In this document: one piece after another, positions 24,725 to 32,566 of the stretch | How the letters are laid out: each line of letters begins with the position of its first letter | Position numbering within the stretch: position 1 is the stretch's first letter | Origin: Deltaproteobacteria bacterium | Lineage (GTDB): Bacteria > Myxococcota_A > UBA9042 | DNA length: 49,348 nucleotides | Direction: 5' to 3' | Assembly (NCBI GenBank): GCA_016875335.1 | Contig: VGRO01000023.1 | Span: 1-49,348 of the forward strand | Made by a program: the position numbers and the translations under genes | Notes under the pieces: generated by a model | What the model saw: only the letters and a program-made list of their open reading frames with translations | Database searches by the model: none | What the model was told of the DNA's origin: nothing

Positions 24725-24942
24725 GGTATGGCTCCTGTCCAATCAATGCGGCACTGGTTGCGCCTGGACCGCTTCCGGGAACTCCGGGCGGGCGGCGTGG
24801 CGGCGAGGTCCGCGGGTTGTGCGCCAGCGTGCGACGGCGGGACGCAAGAAACTGCCTTTGGTCTGCGATCGCGTCGCACCATGCGACCGACCGCTGGGGT
24901 GAGGGCCCGCGCCCTGGCGACACCCCGCGCGTTGGCCTACAG

Positions 24943-25305
24943 CTACTTGCTGGCGGCCGCCTGCTTGATCTGGTTGAAAACGACCTTGAATGCCTCGAGA
25001 TCGGTCAGCGCGAGGTCGGCCAGAGCCTTGCGATCGAGCTGCACGCCCGACTTGTTCAGCCAGCCGACGAAGACCGAGTATTTGCTGCCCAGGGAACGCA
25101 CCGCGGCGTTGATGCGGACGATCCACAGGGCGCGGAACTCGCGCTTCTTGCGGCGACGCTCGCGGAATGCCAGTTTCAGGCCGCGGTAGACCTGCTCGCG
25201 GGCGGTGCGGAAAAGCCGCGACCGCGCAGCGCGCATGCCCTTGGCCATCTTGAGGACTTTCTTGTGACGGGCGCGGGTCTTGGTCCCGCCCTTGACGCGT
25301 GGCAT
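24943..25305 (-). CDS. rplT: 50S ribosomal protein L20
   Basis: This 120-residue protein has the complete L20 sequence: MPRVKGGTKTRARHKKVLK, AKGMRAARSRLFRTA, REQVYRGLKLAFRERRRKKR, FRALWIVRINAAVR and a C-terminal globular part ending FNQIKQAAASK. L20 is needed for early 50S assembly and binds 23S rRNA; in several bacteria it also represses its own operon by binding the leader RNA. ATG at 25305 has GGAG 7 nt upstream. It lies unusually far (476 bp) from rpmI. The following 218-bp gap to ihfA holds no pheS or pheT. Confidence 0.97.
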   Translation of the reverse strand: MPRVKGGTKTRARHKKVLKMAKGMRAARSRLFRTAREQVYRGLKLAFRERRRKKREFRALWIVRINAAVRSLGSKYSVFVGWLNKSGVQLDRKALADLALTDLEAFKVVFNQIKQAAASK

Positions 25306-25469
25306 TTCGAACTCCGATGCCGCGACGGCGCGCCTGGCTTGAACCCAGAACGCCCGTGCGGACTCCATCGCCTACGCCGCTGGTCGCGCTTTGGTCAACT
25401 GCTGACAAAACGCGCCGGCTGTTAGTTGCGCGGCGATTTCCATGAATATCATGTGGCTTTCGGCCTGGC

Positions 25470-25553
25470 CGACTGTGCCAGAACGACTGTGCCAGAACGA
25501 CTGTGCCAGAACGGCACTGGCAGACCGGCACTGGCAGACCGGCACTGCCTGGC
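25470..25553. repeat. Six 14-bp tandem repeats between rpmI and rplT
   Basis: Three units CGACTGTGCCAGAA (25470, 25484, 25498) are followed by two CGGCACTGGCAGAC (25512, 25526) and one CGGCACTGCCTGGC (25540). The first three contain GTGCCAG, whose complement CTGGCAC overlaps the later units, so the array could fold on itself. It lies in the 476-bp rpmI-rplT spacer, which is otherwise free of reading frames I can support. It would be transcribed as part of the operon mRNA. Confidence 0.8.
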
Positions 25554-25781
25554 CGACACCGACGGGGCGCGCGGCCCGATCGGTATGCAGCTTGCGTGGC
25601 TGAACTCCAACCCGATGTTTTTCAGGCTGGATTTCGCTTGCCGGCCGCGATGGCTCGCCAGCCTGGACCGGCGAGGTCGCAGAGATTACAGCGTTCGCGA
25701 GCGGTTGCCAAGGGCTTGGCGAACACGAGGGTGGCCGCGGCCTGGCGCCGCTGGCCACTGCCTTTCGGCGACCGGAGCGGC

Positions 25782-25979
25782 TCAACCGTAGGGCAGTTGT
25801 TCGTGCACCATCTTCTGCAGACCGGCAGGCACGACGCCGGGCTCGCGCATCTGGCGCTTGCGCTTGGTTGTCTTGCCGCTGAGCAAGTGGCGCTTGCCCG
25901 CTTTTCCGCACTTGATCCGACCGTTGGCCATGATCTTGAAGCGCTTGGCCGCAGCGCGGCGGGTCTTCTGCTTGGGCAT
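25782..25979 (-). CDS. rpmI: 50S ribosomal protein L35
   Basis: This 65-residue basic protein begins MPKQKTRRAAAKRFKIMANG and contains CGKAGKRHLLSGKTTKRKRQ, the L35 signature, with a C-terminus of about the usual length (GLQKMVHEQLPYG). ATG at 25979 has a perfect GGAGG at the right distance. It is the second gene of the infC-rpmI-rplT order found across bacteria. Confidence 0.97.
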   Translation of the reverse strand: MPKQKTRRAAAKRFKIMANGRIKCGKAGKRHLLSGKTTKRKRQMREPGVVPAGLQKMVHEQLPYG

Positions 25980-26168
25980 CGTATCCTCCAGGTAGCCCCG
26001 ATGGGCATGACGATCAGGCGCGATTTCTTGGCCGCGCCTGCGTGAAAGAAAGGGTCGAACGATCCGCCGGCCGCTTGTCACGGCGGCGCCGTCGTGATTC
26101 AGTCCAGCATGTCTGGGTGTCAGCGTGGCACCGTGGCGGCGTTGCCACGCAACCGACCCGCGATCTTG

Positions 26169-26840
26169 CTACGTAATGGACCCGCCGGAACGCCGCGTGG
26201 TCACGGTCGGCCCGGTAGGTGCCGGCGGCGGCGATGGCGCTGCCGGCGGGGTCGGCGGCGGGGCCTCGGCGGGCTTTGCATGGGCGCCGCCGCGCTTGGG
26301 GTTGAGCATCATCGACATGTTGCGGCCCTCGACCTTGGGCAAGACGTCGACGGCCGAAACGTCGGCCAGCGCGTTCGCGATCTCCATCAACCGTTCTTGC
26401 TGCATCCGCGCATACGCGATCTCGCGACCGCGGAACATGACCGTGACCTTGACGCGATCGCCGTCCTGCAAGAAGCGCCGCGCCTGGTTCATCTTGGTCT
26501 GGAAGTCGTGGTCGTCGGTCTTGGGCCGGAACTTGACCTCCTTGACCTCGATGTGTGTCGAGGAGCGTTTGGCCTCTGCCGCCTTCTTCTTTTGCAAGTA
26601 CTTGAACTTGCCATAGTCCATCAGCTTGCACACCGGCGGGCGGGCGGCCGCAGCGACCTCTACCAAGTCGACGCCGGCCTCCTGCGCCATGCGCATGGCC
26701 TCTTCAATGGGGACCACGCCCAACTGGTCGCCGTCCAGGCCGACGAGGCGCACTTCTGGCACGCGGATGCGGTGGTTGACGCGCGGTTCGCGTGCGCGGG
26801 CGTCGTCTTGCTGCCGGTTGGGGATGTTCGGTGCGACCAT
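26169..26840 (-). CDS. infC: Translation initiation factor IF-3 with Pro/Ala-rich tail
   Basis: This 223-residue protein has an IF3 N-domain (VNHRIRVPEVRLVGLDGDQL to PPVCKLMDYGKFKYLQKKK), a linker helix, and a C-domain with EVKFRPKTDDHDFQTKMNQA, FLQDGDRVKVTVMFRGREIA and DVLPKVEGRNMSMMLNPKR. IF3 prevents 30S-50S association and checks start codons. The canonical protein ends near residue 183; here ~40 more residues rich in Pro and Ala follow. The ATG at 26840 is the only standard start consistent with the domain. GGAGG lies about 13 nt upstream, a long spacing. The 530 bp upstream (26841-27370) hold the tRNA-Ala promoter and no other gene. Confidence 0.95.
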   Translation of the reverse strand: MVAPNIPNRQQDDARAREPRVNHRIRVPEVRLVGLDGDQLGVVPIEEAMRMAQEAGVDLVEVAAAARPPVCKLMDYGKFKYLQKKKAAEAKRSSTHIEVKEVKFRPKTDDHDFQTKMNQARRFLQDGDRVKVTVMFRGREIAYARMQQERLMEIANALADVSAVDVLPKVEGRNMSMMLNPKRGGAHAKPAEAPPPTPPAAPSPPPAPTGPTVTTRRSGGSIT

Positions 26841-27146
26841 TCGGGGTGAATTTCCTCCCTTGCGTGCGGCTCGGCGTAGTGGGGTTGAGCTGCTCGCTGC
26901 CTCGTTGCGCGGGCAGCGCCAAATTGGCGATCGCCCAAGAAAACGAAGCAGTTGCGAAAACGGTCGCCCGGACTGACGCAGCCACCGGCGCCTCCTGCGC
27001 CGTGAAACCAACCCGACCCACGTGTTGGCGGCGCGGATTGTGCAGCAAAACCGCAGCCTGTTCAAGGGCGATGTGCGACGACATGCAGATCGCCGTGGCG
27101 GTCGGGTTCGCTTGGCTGCGTCGTCGCGCGTTGGCCAGGCCGGGGG

Positions 27147-27174
27147 TTGACGCCGGAGGTTGCGCCTCTATACT
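27147..27174 (+). promoter_or_regulatory. Strong sigma70-type promoter upstream of tRNA-Ala
   Basis: TTGACG (27147-27152) and TATACT (27169-27174) are separated by 16 bp. Transcription would start near 27181, about 190 nt before the mature tRNA 5' end. Confidence 0.65.
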
Positions 27175-27370
27175 TTTGCGCCCACGGACGGCCTGCGCGG
27201 CTGTCCAGACCGCGCATGCGACGTGATCCGGCCCTTGGCTAACGGCTTTTGGCCGATGCCCGCATCAACGGTCCGTGCCCCGCAGCGCCCGCCCTCGCCA
27301 GCCCGCAGTGCCGCCCTCGCCAGGTGGGCACGACGACCGGGTCACGCAGGCGCGTTGCACGTTTCTTTTC

Positions 27371-27443
27371 GGGGGTGTAGCTCAGCTGGGAGAGTACCTG
27401 AATGGCATTCAGGGGGTCACGGGTTCGATCCCCGTCATCTCCA
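27371..27443 (+). tRNA. tRNA-Ala (anticodon GGC)
   Basis: This 73-nt gene has full cloverleaf pairing: acceptor GGGGGTG/CATCTCC, D stem GCTC/GAGT, anticodon stem CCTGA/TCAGG with loop ATGGCAT (anticodon GGC, positions 34-36), T stem ACGGG/CCCGT with loop TTCGATC, and discriminator A. The acceptor stem contains the G3-U70 wobble pair that identifies alanine tRNAs. The 3' CCA is not encoded (ACCC follows). Confidence 0.95.
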
Positions 27444-27526
27444 CCCGAACCATCCAAGACGCAAGGCGATTTCGTGAAACGGTCCCCGCGTCGCCGTGAT
27501 GTGCGCTACAGTGAAACTGTGATGTT

Positions 27527-27571
27527 CAAAGCAGGGGCCTGACCCGACCGGTCGGGCCCTTTGCATTTTTT
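27527..27571 (+). terminator. Intrinsic terminator after tRNA-Ala
   Basis: CAAAG (27527-27531) pairs with CTTTG (27559-27563) around GGG/CCC and an inner perfect palindrome CCCGACCGGTCGGG. A run of T residues (27566-27571) follows. Confidence 0.75.
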
Positions 27572-27656
27572 GCCCTGGCCCGAAGGACAATTGGCCCGCT
27601 GGTCGATAGCGGCGCACCGACCGCCCACCGGCGCCCACCACTCGCGGAGCCTGCCC

Positions 27657-28958
27657 GTGCCGACCGCCATCGCTTCGCACGCCATGCGCGGGCCGTTTTC
27701 CGACCTGTCGGCCGCACAGCGGCAGTGGCGCTATCGTGTGTTCGCGGCGACATGGCTGTCGTACGTCGGGTTCTATTTCTGCCGCAAGCCGTTTTCGATC
27801 GCCAAGGCCGACCTGGGCAGGGCCAACGGCTTCGACGCCGACCTGCTCGGCCAGATCGGTGCCGCCTACTTGATCGCCTACACGCTCGGCCAATTCGCGT
27901 CCGGGGCGATAGGGCCGCGATTCGGGCCGCGGCGGATGTTGTTGGCTGGAATGGCGATATCGTCAGCGACTGCCCTGCTCTTTGGCGCAGTGACGGCGGC
28001 CTGGGCGTTTGGGGCGGTGATGGTCGTCAACGGTCTCGCGCAGGCCACCGGCTGGTCGAACAACCTGGGCGTCATGGCGCAGTGGTTCCGCCGTCCGGAG
28101 CGCGGCCGCGTCATGGGGCTATGGTCCACCAATTTCCAGGTCGGTGGCGTCGCGGCCAACGCCCTGGCGGCTTTTTCGCTGGCCCATTTCGGCCTTTCCT
28201 GGAGCTTCTGGTCTGGCGCCGTCGCGCTGTGCGCAGTGATCGCCGTGTTCTGGTTCAACCAAGCCGACGAACCGCGAGACGTCGGATTGCCGGCCATCGT
28301 CACCGACGAGATGTCGGACACCTCGGCGGCCAGTGACCGGAGCGGAATTCGCTGGGACGCACAGGTGTGGACGAGCGTGGTCCTGGTCGGCGGCGCGTAC
28401 TTCGGCATGAAGTTCATTCGCTACGCGCTGTGGTCCTGGGCGCCGTATGTGCTCAGCAACAACTTTCAACTGAACGGCGACGACGCGGGCTACGTGTCGA
28501 CGGCGTTCGACTTGTGCGGCATCGCCGGCGTCATCGCCACCGGCTATCTGTCGGACCGGTTCTTTGGCGGGCGGCGCGCCTTGATCAGCTTCGTCATGCT
28601 GATCGGCCTGGTCGGCGCGACGGCCCTGCTGTTGACCGTGGGCGCCAGCAGTGTCACCGCGTTCGCGACATGCATCGGCCTGGTCGGCTTTGCGCTGTTT
28701 GGACCCGACGCCCTGCTGACCGGCGCGGGGGCCATGGACATCGGCAAGGGCCGAGGTGCCGTGCGGGCCGCAGGCATCATTTCTGGCCTCGGATCGGCTG
28801 GTTCAGTGGTCCAGGAGCTGGTCATCGGCAAGTCGTATGCGTCGACCGGCGGCGCGATCGGGCCGATCCTCGTCATGCTGCTCGGGTCCGCGCTGCTCGC
28901 GGCGGTATGCGTCGCGGTCATCCTGGTGCGCAACCGCCGCGGTGCCAGCGACGTGTAG
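27657..28958 (+). CDS. MFS transporter, organophosphate:phosphate antiporter-like
   Basis: This 433-residue protein has about 12 transmembrane helices. Helix 1 with WLSYVGFYFCRKPFSIAKAD, and the mid-protein block RYALWSWAPYVLSNNFQLNG followed by TGYLSDRFFGGRR, are characteristic of the GlpT/UhpT/SLC37 (OPA) branch, which exchanges sugar or glycerol phosphates for phosphate. The Arg in FYFCRKP matches the conserved helix-1 Arg of GlpT that binds phosphate. GTG at 27657 is preferred because GGAG lies 7 nt upstream; an ATG at 27684 is the alternative. It stands alone after the tRNA terminator. The precise substrate is unknown. Confidence 0.85.
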   Translation: MPTAIASHAMRGPFSDLSAAQRQWRYRVFAATWLSYVGFYFCRKPFSIAKADLGRANGFDADLLGQIGAAYLIAYTLGQFASGAIGPRFGPRRMLLAGMAISSATALLFGAVTAAWAFGAVMVVNGLAQATGWSNNLGVMAQWFRRPERGRVMGLWSTNFQVGGVAANALAAFSLAHFGLSWSFWSGAVALCAVIAVFWFNQADEPRDVGLPAIVTDEMSDTSAASDRSGIRWDAQVWTSVVLVGGAYFGMKFIRYALWSWAPYVLSNNFQLNGDDAGYVSTAFDLCGIAGVIATGYLSDRFFGGRRALISFVMLIGLVGATALLLTVGASSVTAFATCIGLVGFALFGPDALLTGAGAMDIGKGRGAVRAAGIISGLGSAGSVVQELVIGKSYASTGGAIGPILVMLLGSALLAAVCVAVILVRNRRGASDV

Positions 28959-28979
28959 CCGCCGGCCGGTGCGCCACAC

Positions 28980-28985
28980 TATAAT
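28980..28985 (+). promoter_or_regulatory. Perfect -10 box upstream of the HEAT-repeat gene
   Basis: TATAAT at 28980-28985 lies 43 nt before the ATG at 29028 and just after the transporter stop. No convincing -35 hexamer is present at 16-18 bp. Confidence 0.4.
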
Positions 28986-29027
28986 TGCGCTCCTCGGGCG
29001 ACCGATGTGATCGGACGGAATTCACCC

Positions 29028-29753
29028 ATGGGATTTTTTGATTTTTTCACAGGCGGCAACGATCCGCAGAAGCAGATCGACAAACTCAAGCGCATCCTGA
29101 TGGACCAGTACCGCCAGCGCGAGCAGCGATTGGAGGCCATCGACGACCTGGTGCGCATGGGCACGCCCGCGGCGCTAGCGGCGCTGCTCGAACGGTTCAC
29201 CCTGCGCGTCAGCGGGCCAACCGTCGACGAGCAGGAGAAGCAGTACACCTACGAGAAGATTGCCCTGTGGGGCCCGTCGGCCGTCGAGCCGCTGCAACAG
29301 TTCATCTTCGCCAAAGATGCCGTGTACTTCCCCCTGCGGGCGCTTCGCGACCTCGCCGGCGACGATGTGGCCGTCGACACCTTGCTCAAGGCCATCGCCG
29401 ACTGCGACCCAGGCTACCACCAGGGCCTGGATCGGCTGCGCGAAGTCGTAAGCAATCTTAGGGACTTTCGCCACGACCGCGTTCGCGACGCCCTGATCGG
29501 GCTCTTGCAGTCGCGCTCCAACGAGATTCGCTTTTATGCGCTGGACGGCCTCGCCGGCTATCCGCCCGACCAGATCGCCGAACACTTCGCCGGCCGCATG
29601 ATTGACCAGGCGGAAAGCCAACGGGTCAAGGCCCTGGCCTACGAACTGGCGCTCGAACACCGCTTGCCCCTGGAACCGTGGGTCGAGGCCCTGGCGCCCG
29701 TCCTCCCACCCAACTACGCACTGGACGCTGACGGCCATTTGGCGCGCTCCTGA
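29028..29753 (+). CDS. HEAT-repeat protein of unknown partner
   Basis: This 241-residue soluble protein consists of paired helices of the HEAT type: EQRLEAIDDLVRMGTPAALAALLERF, GPSAVEPLQQFI with YFPLRALRDLAGDDVAVDTLLKAI, and RVRDALIGLLQSRSNEIRFYALDGLAGYP. A conserved-looking N-terminus MGFFDFFTGGNDPQKQI precedes the repeats. Such proteins act as protein-binding scaffolds; no catalytic motif is visible. ATG at 29028 gives the family-like MGFFDF start. It is followed after 51 nt by greA, with a possible promoter in between, so it may or may not share a transcript. Confidence 0.75.
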   Translation: MGFFDFFTGGNDPQKQIDKLKRILMDQYRQREQRLEAIDDLVRMGTPAALAALLERFTLRVSGPTVDEQEKQYTYEKIALWGPSAVEPLQQFIFAKDAVYFPLRALRDLAGDDVAVDTLLKAIADCDPGYHQGLDRLREVVSNLRDFRHDRVRDALIGLLQSRSNEIRFYALDGLAGYPPDQIAEHFAGRMIDQAESQRVKALAYELALEHRLPLEPWVEALAPVLPPNYALDADGHLARS

Positions 29754-29804
29754 CTTTTTCAATAATTCTATGTGTCTGTCGGTCCAGGCGACCGAGGAGC
29801 TACC

Positions 29805-30278
29805 ATGGCTGGAATTCCGATCACGCCCGCCGGTCTCGCCAAGCTGCACGCGCAACTCAGGCACCTGCGCGAGGTCGAGCGGCCCAAAAACGTGCGCGAC
29901 ATCGAAGAGGCCCGTGCCCACGGCGATCTGCGTGAAAACGCAGAGTATCACGCCGCCAAGGAACGCCAAGGTCACATCGCCGGCCAGATGCAGTTCCTGG
30001 AATCGGTCATCGCCGACGCCGAGGTGATCGACCCCAAGAAGCTGTCGGGCGCGCGCGTCACCTTCGGCGCCACGGTCACCGTCACCGACGTCGCAACCGA
30101 GGAGACCAGCCGCTTCCAGATCGTGGGTGAGCACGAGGCGGAGCTGTCGGCGGGCCAGATCTCGATCAAGGCGCCCACGGCGCGCGGCCTGCTCGGCAAG
30201 GAAGAGGGCGACGAGGTTGCGATCGTCACCCCGCGCGGCAAGCGCGTGCTCACCATCGACAAGGTGGAGTGGCTGTGA
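29805..30278 (+). CDS. greA: Transcription elongation factor GreA
   Basis: This 157-residue protein has the GreA N-terminal coiled coil ([20 protein letters not shown] to [20 protein letters not shown]) with the two acidic tip residues (Asp41, Glu44) that stimulate RNA cleavage in the polymerase secondary channel. The C-terminal FKBP-like domain ends [23 protein letters not shown] at 29805 has GAGGAG six nt upstream. Its TGA overlaps the GTG start of tsaE, showing translational coupling. Confidence 0.97.
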   Translation: MAGIPITPAGLAKLHAQLRHLREVERPKNVRDIEEARAHGDLRENAEYHAAKERQGHIAGQMQFLESVIADAEVIDPKKLSGARVTFGATVTVTDVATEETSRFQIVGEHEAELSAGQISIKAPTARGLLGKEEGDEVAIVTPRGKRVLTIDKVEWL

Positions 30279-30724
30279 GGGGCGCCGTGCTGGACTTGCC
30301 GACCGAGCCGATCGAAGACGCCGACGCGATGCACCGGCTCGGCCGCTACGTTGCGCGCCAACTCGGCCCAGGCGACGTCGTGGCGCTGGTCGGAGACCTG
30401 GGCGCCGGGAAGACGACCTTCGTGCGCGGCTTGGCCGAGGGCCTTGGCATCCCTGGCGAGGCCGTGGGCAGCCCGACCTTCGCGCTGGTCAACCACTACC
30501 GAGGCGGCGAATTGCCGCTCGTCCACGCCGACCTCTACCGCATCGGCTCGCACGCCGAGGCCGAGGCGGCTGGGCTCTCCGACGCGCTGCACGACCCGGA
30601 GGCTGTGGTCGCGGTCGAGTGGCCGCTGCGCGCCCGCGCGCTGATTCCGATTCACGCGATTTGGCTGCTTTTCGCGGCAGACGGTCCCGGCCGCACCGTG
30701 GAGCAGGTGCTGCCCCCCGCGTGA
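30275..30724 (+). CDS. tsaE: tRNA threonylcarbamoyladenosine biosynthesis ATPase TsaE
   Basis: This 149-residue P-loop protein has Walker [11 protein letters not shown] (39-48), the switch-like [17 protein letters not shown], and the VEWP motif near residue 115. All are typical of TsaE (YjeE), which with TsaB and TsaD makes t6A37 in tRNA. GTG at 30275 overlaps the greA stop as GTGA and has GGTGGAG about 6 nt upstream; a GTG six nt earlier is the alternative. Confidence 0.93.
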   Translation: MRGAVLDLPTEPIEDADAMHRLGRYVARQLGPGDVVALVGDLGAGKTTFVRGLAEGLGIPGEAVGSPTFALVNHYRGGELPLVHADLYRIGSHAEAEAAGLSDALHDPEAVVAVEWPLRARALIPIHAIWLLFAADGPGRTVEQVLPPA

Positions 30725-30825
30725 TCGCGGCGCCAGGGCAAGCCGGTGAAATCTTGAAAGCGCCAGCGCCCGGGGTACGCTTGGCGCGCCGCGCGAGGGT
30801 GCGCGGTCCGGTCGCCATAGCCGCC

Positions 30826-31659
30826 ATGCGCCCGCCCCGCACGATTGTCGCCTCGACGCTGGTCTGGACGTTGGCCCTGCCCGCCATCGGCACCGAACCG
30901 CCCGGCCACGACGGCCGCGATTCGCACGCATGCCCCATCGACGGCACGGCGACTTTCCCGATCGGCACCGACGGCAAGACTTCGCCCAAGCTGTACACCG
31001 ACCTGGAGATTCCGACCCAGGCCTACACCAACCTCGTCGTCGCGTGCCCCAAGTGTGGCTATGCGTCGTGGACAAGCGATTTTTCGCGGCCCGTCGACGC
31101 CGCCACCGAGGCGTGGGTCAAGGCCAACCTGGCCGCCACGGCCCGCCGCGCCGCCGAGGACCCGGCGTGGGCCTACCGCCACCATGTGCAGTTGCTCCAG
31201 CGCCGCGGCGCGCCCCTGCGCGAACGCATCGGCGCCCTGGTTTTCCAGTCGTACGTGCTCAAGCGCCGGCGTCCGCGCGGCGGCAGCGACGCGAACGTCG
31301 AACGCGAGATTGCGTCGGTGCGGCGCGACATCACGGTGCTGCTGGCCCAGGCGCTGCGCGAGGATCCACCCAAGTCGGCGCGCACCCGCCTCGAGTGGGC
31401 CTACCTGCTCGGCGAACTGACGCGGTTGGTCGGAGAACCCGGACACGCAAGGCCTTTGTTGGCCGACGTGTGCGCCCAAAGAGATGCGCTGGGAATCACG
31501 ATCGGCAAGATGGCGTGCGACCAAGCCGAGAAGGCCGCCCACAACGACACCTTCGAAGAGTACCGCGATGGCGTCATCAACCCCGCCGCCGCCATCGCCG
31601 GCAAGCCCGCCGATCCGCCTGTCGCCCCAACGGATTCCGCCCCGCCAGCGCCGAGGTAG
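30826..31659 (+). CDS. Exported DUF2225-like Cys protein
   Basis: This 277-residue protein has an N-terminal signal-like segment (TIVASTLVWTLALPAIG) followed by HACPIDG (Cys36) and VVACPKCGYASW (Cys74, Cys77), and a helical C-terminal domain with EWAYLLGELTRLVGEPGHA. The paired Cys blocks ~38 residues apart followed by a TPR-like helical part match the DUF2225 pattern, normally a cytoplasmic protein. Here an export signal appears to be added. The last ~30 residues are Pro/Ala-rich. The Cys residues may bind zinc or form disulfides after export. ATG at 30826 lies 101 nt after tsaE. Function unknown. Confidence 0.65.
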   Translation: MRPPRTIVASTLVWTLALPAIGTEPPGHDGRDSHACPIDGTATFPIGTDGKTSPKLYTDLEIPTQAYTNLVVACPKCGYASWTSDFSRPVDAATEAWVKANLAATARRAAEDPAWAYRHHVQLLQRRGAPLRERIGALVFQSYVLKRRRPRGGSDANVEREIASVRRDITVLLAQALREDPPKSARTRLEWAYLLGELTRLVGEPGHARPLLADVCAQRDALGITIGKMACDQAEKAAHNDTFEEYRDGVINPAAAIAGKPADPPVAPTDSAPPAPR

Positions 31660-31661
31660 CA

Positions 31662-31676
31662 GGGCTGCTGCAGCCC
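31662..31676. terminator. Hairpin between convergent genes
   Basis: GGGCTG-CTG-CAGCCC lies in the 22-bp gap between two convergent stop codons (31659 and 31682). There is no T run, so a bidirectional terminator role is only suggested by position. Confidence 0.3.
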
Positions 31677-31681
31677 CCGGA

Positions 31682-32266
31682 TCAGAAACTGGCGCCCGCC
31701 TGCACGTTGAGGAAGGGCTCTGCCTTGCTGTCCACCGTCGCTTGGCTGCTGGACTGCACCACCCAGCCGTAGCCCGCCTGTAACAGGCCGGTCAAACCCA
31801 CTTGCCGGGACAACGGCCAACTGAGCTTGTAGCCGCCGAAAACGCCGAGCGATGTGCTCGACTTTGGCGCCACCGACGACACCGTGCCGGCCGCCGACTC
31901 GATCTGCTTGCGGGCGTACAGGATCTCGATGCCACCGTGGATGCCGTCGTCAAAGTTGCCGCTGAGATAGTACGACCCCTGAGCGCCGGCCAGGATGAGG
32001 TTGCTCGTGGTGGTCGCGTTTCCAAAGCCAGTGTTGACGGTCTCGGTGCGCTTGCCCCCGCCGCCAATGACTGCCACGCCGACCATCGGCAACACGCGGA
32101 ACTCCGCGGTCGCCTCGAAGATCGGCTCCAGGAGCAACAGCGGATTGAACGAGACGGTGGCGCGATAGCGCGAGGGACCGTCATCGCCCGACTGCGCTGG
32201 TGCCGGAAGAGCGCCCAACAGGCCGGCCACCGTGGCCAGGAAGAGAATCGACGATCGCGCAGGCAT
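31682..32266 (-). CDS. Small outer-membrane beta-barrel protein
   Basis: This 194-residue protein has a signal peptide (SILFLATVAGLLGALPAPAQ), then alternating beta strands rich in Gly and aromatics: YRATVSFNPLLLLEPIFEAT, NLILAGAQGSYYLSG, HGGIEILYARKQIE, LGVFGGYKLSW, VGLTGLLQAGYGW. It ends in Phe (NVQAGASF), the C-terminal residue recognised by the BAM complex. It is probably an eight-stranded OmpA/OmpW-like barrel of unknown role. ATG at 32266 is used; the frame upstream lacks protein character. It is divergent from the next gene. The 300-bp gap 32267-32566 shows no gene and no promoter I would defend. Confidence 0.75.
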   Translation of the reverse strand: MPARSSILFLATVAGLLGALPAPAQSGDDGPSRYRATVSFNPLLLLEPIFEATAEFRVLPMVGVAVIGGGGKRTETVNTGFGNATTTSNLILAGAQGSYYLSGNFDDGIHGGIEILYARKQIESAAGTVSSVAPKSSTSLGVFGGYKLSWPLSRQVGLTGLLQAGYGWVVQSSSQATVDSKAEPFLNVQAGASF

Positions 32267-32566
32267 GCAGGTTCTCGCGGTTGCCAGGACTGGCCGGCAC
32301 ACGCTCGCTCGACATTTGGCGACTGTCAAGCGTGGGGGTGTGGACCGGTGGCGGCGGCGCGGGGTCAGGCGGCGACGCAGCCAGTTGCGACCAACGACAC
32401 GAGGCACCTCTGGCCCAAAGTGCCCACGGCGGTCGGGCAAGCCTGCACCGCAACGGATTGTGGCCCCACTGGCCGGATGCAGTATGTAACACGCGAGATG
32501 GCCGCGCGCCATTCTGGCACCGCCGCCAAAAAACGGTACGCTTGCCGGCCAAGGGGGTCCGGGCAG

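Noticed and set aside
25470..25553. Possible CRISPR array
   Set aside because: Units are 14 bp, contiguous and without unique spacers; no cas gene is near.
26917..26929. CGCCAAATTGGCG palindrome upstream of infC
   Set aside because: It could be an operator, but a single 13-bp palindrome in GC-rich DNA with no matching -10/-35 nearby is not enough to call.
27239..27457. Minus-strand short frame over the tRNA
   Set aside because: It is the complement of a tRNA gene with perfect cloverleaf pairing and has no coding features.
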